This document shows positions 63,027 to 64,000 of a DNA stretch of 64,000 bases, piece after piece; the stretch's first letter is position 1, and every line of letters begins with the position of its first letter. The notes beneath the pieces were generated by a model. The model had not been told where the DNA came from. It did not search any database and was given only the letters and a program-made list of their open reading frames with translations. A program made the translations under genes and the position numbers. This stretch comes from Spirosoma rigui (GTDB lineage Bacteria > Bacteroidota > Bacteroidia > Cytophagales > Spirosomataceae), in the NCBI RefSeq assembly GCF_002067135.1, contig NZ_CP020105.1:5332001-5396000 (forward strand), in the 5' to 3' direction.

Positions 63027-64000
63027 ATGGCAGCTATAAAACCGGTTGTTGCCTTGTCAGCTCCCGGCCTCGCTGCTTTCGGTATTGATACGAGCAGGAC
63101 CCTGTCGTCCCAGAATTCCCTGGATAATCCATCCCTGTTGGTCGTTGATTCGACAAAGCGCGTATTCCCTATTTATTTTTGTGGTGAAGAGGTTCCCGTC
63201 GATGAACCGCGCGTGTCGCGCCGGTGGTTGCAAACCCTCCGCACCTACGGTGCTCAGCAGGAATGCCTCTTCGATCTGCGACGTCGGGCGTCTACCTTCT
63301 TCCCGATTATTGACCCGATCCTGCGGAAGTACAAGATTCCCCGTGATTTTCGGTTTATGCCACTGGCAGAGAGTGCGCTTATCAACGACTGCGTATCGCC
63401 CCGGGGCGCGTCGGGCTACTGGCAGCTGATGCCCGGTACGGCCCGCGAACTGGGTCTTACGGTCAACGGCGATGTGGATGAACGCTATAACCTCCAGAAA
63501 GCTACCGTAGCCGTTTGTCGGTATCTCCACCAACTCTACCGGCAGCTGGGTTCCTGGACCCTCGTGGCAGCGGCTTACAACGGCGGAATCACCCACGTTC
63601 AGAACCGGATGCAGCAACAGGGACAAACCAACTACTACCGGCTGCGGCTGCACCGCGAAACGAGCCACTACCTGTTCCGGATTCTGGCGTACAAAGAGCT
63701 GCTCAGCAACTCCCGGCAGTATGCCGTTCTGCTGCGGGGTTCTACCATCGAGCAGTTGACGAAACCGCTGCCGACCTGGAACAAACCCCTGGCGCTGTCG
63801 AAGAAAATCAAGGACTCCCCCACCGTTGAGTTAGTCGACGATGACTACACCGATCCAACCTGGGGTCCCCGTCCCAACACGACCTTAACCAAAACCCCGT
63901 CGGATACCCAGCAGCTCATTGCCCAGGCAACGTCGGCAGCGGCTCCGCCGGATGCCCCGGCGGCCGACCTGGAGAAGCAACGCACGGGCCTTCCCATCCG
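63027..64000 (+). CDS. MltD-like lytic murein transglycosylase, 5' part (runs off window)
   Basis: This reading frame stays open to the end of the window; 324 codons are visible from the ATG at 63027. The GH23/SLT domain spans residues about 85-235, with the catalytic Glu115 in FMPLAESALIND, followed by SGYWQLMPGTARELGL and VAAAYNGG. It resembles MltD-type enzymes that cleave peptidoglycan to 1,6-anhydromuropeptides. LysM domains, usual at the C terminus of that type, would lie beyond the window. The start is uncertain: in-frame alternatives are GTG at 63009, TTG at 62997 and ATG at 62973, the last directly after the recQ terminator. A hydrophobic leader is visible with the longer starts (ISLLMAAIKPVVALSAPGL). 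Confidence 0.85.
   Translation, partial: MAAIKPVVALSAPGLAAFGIDTSRTLSSQNSLDNPSLLVVDSTKRVFPIYFCGEEVPVDEPRVSRRWLQTLRTYGAQQECLFDLRRRASTFFPIIDPILRKYKIPRDFRFMPLAESALINDCVSPRGASGYWQLMPGTARELGLTVNGDVDERYNLQKATVAVCRYLHQLYRQLGSWTLVAAAYNGGITHVQNRMQQQGQTNYYRLRLHRETSHYLFRILAYKELLSNSRQYAVLLRGSTIEQLTKPLPTWNKPLALSKKIKDSPTVELVDDDYTDPTWGPRPNTTLTKTPSDTQQLIAQATSAAAPPDAPAADLEKQRTGLPI

Overview
The window looks like chromosomal DNA of a Bacteroidota bacterium of the order Cytophagales, most likely Spirosomaceae (Spirosoma, Fibrella, Rudanella or Larkinella type). The grounds are: many genes preceded by the Bacteroidota promoter -7 box TAnnTTTG and lacking clear Shine-Dalgarno sequences; a hybrid two-component system with a periplasmic propeller; energy-transducer TonB proteins; DUF6503-, DUF2911- and NIPSNAP-type secreted proteins; a giant secreted protein with a repeat module I associate with this family; and the carboxyspermidine-type polyamine genes. 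The genus is inference. I see no rRNA, tRNA, CRISPR array, insertion sequence, prophage or plasmid gene.

Layout. 1-6.0 kb: 5' end of a secreted protein, an unknown 360-aa protein, and a 1497-aa repeat-rich secreted protein. 6.3-10.5 kb: diheme cytochrome c, ferrochelatase (hemH), a DUF6503-like protein and oxyR. 10.6-20.5 kb: a 1370-aa hybrid sensor/regulator, a membrane-anchored metallopeptidase-like protein, two flavoproteins (renalase-like and Baeyer-Villiger type), a TetR regulator and a tandem pair of WapI-like immunity-type genes. 20.8-25.6 kb: carboxynorspermidine dehydrogenase and decarboxylase flanking a secreted protein and two TonB-domain proteins. 25.7-33.5 kb: the two UDP-xylose biosynthesis enzymes, an acyl-CoA dehydrogenase, a GlsB-type membrane protein, PgeF, a small secreted protein, and a subtilase followed closely by a small protein. 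33.7-39.3 kb: maltokinase, a short-chain dehydrogenase, the glycogen branching enzyme and a beta-barrel protein. 39.3-50.3 kb: alpha-E protein, NIPSNAP protein, DUF3267 protein, OmpA-family protein, ABC exporter, thioredoxin-like protein, low-affinity iron permease-like protein, uvrB, DUF2911 protein and an esterase. 50.4-64 kb: GH2 beta-galactosidase, NtrC-type regulator without a DNA-binding domain, LuxE-like enzyme, lipoprotein, histidine kinase, hemA, a Lys/Ala-rich protein with a PBCV basic adaptor motif, recQ and the start of an MltD-like lytic transglycosylase.

How the genes fit together. Recognisable shared functions are heme synthesis (hemA, hemH), polyamine synthesis, UDP-glucose to UDP-xylose conversion, glycogen/maltose-1-phosphate metabolism, DNA repair (uvrB, recQ), oxidative stress (oxyR) and polysaccharide use (GH2 and CE1-like esterase, divergently arranged). 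Otherwise this is mainly ordinary housekeeping and envelope DNA. I do not see a convincing defence island or a clearly novel multigene system. The items most worth a second look are the subtilase plus small-partner pair, the tandem WapI-like genes, the internally duplicating giant secreted protein, the regulator lacking an HTH domain, the PBCV-adaptor protein, and the very long perfect hairpins between convergent genes.
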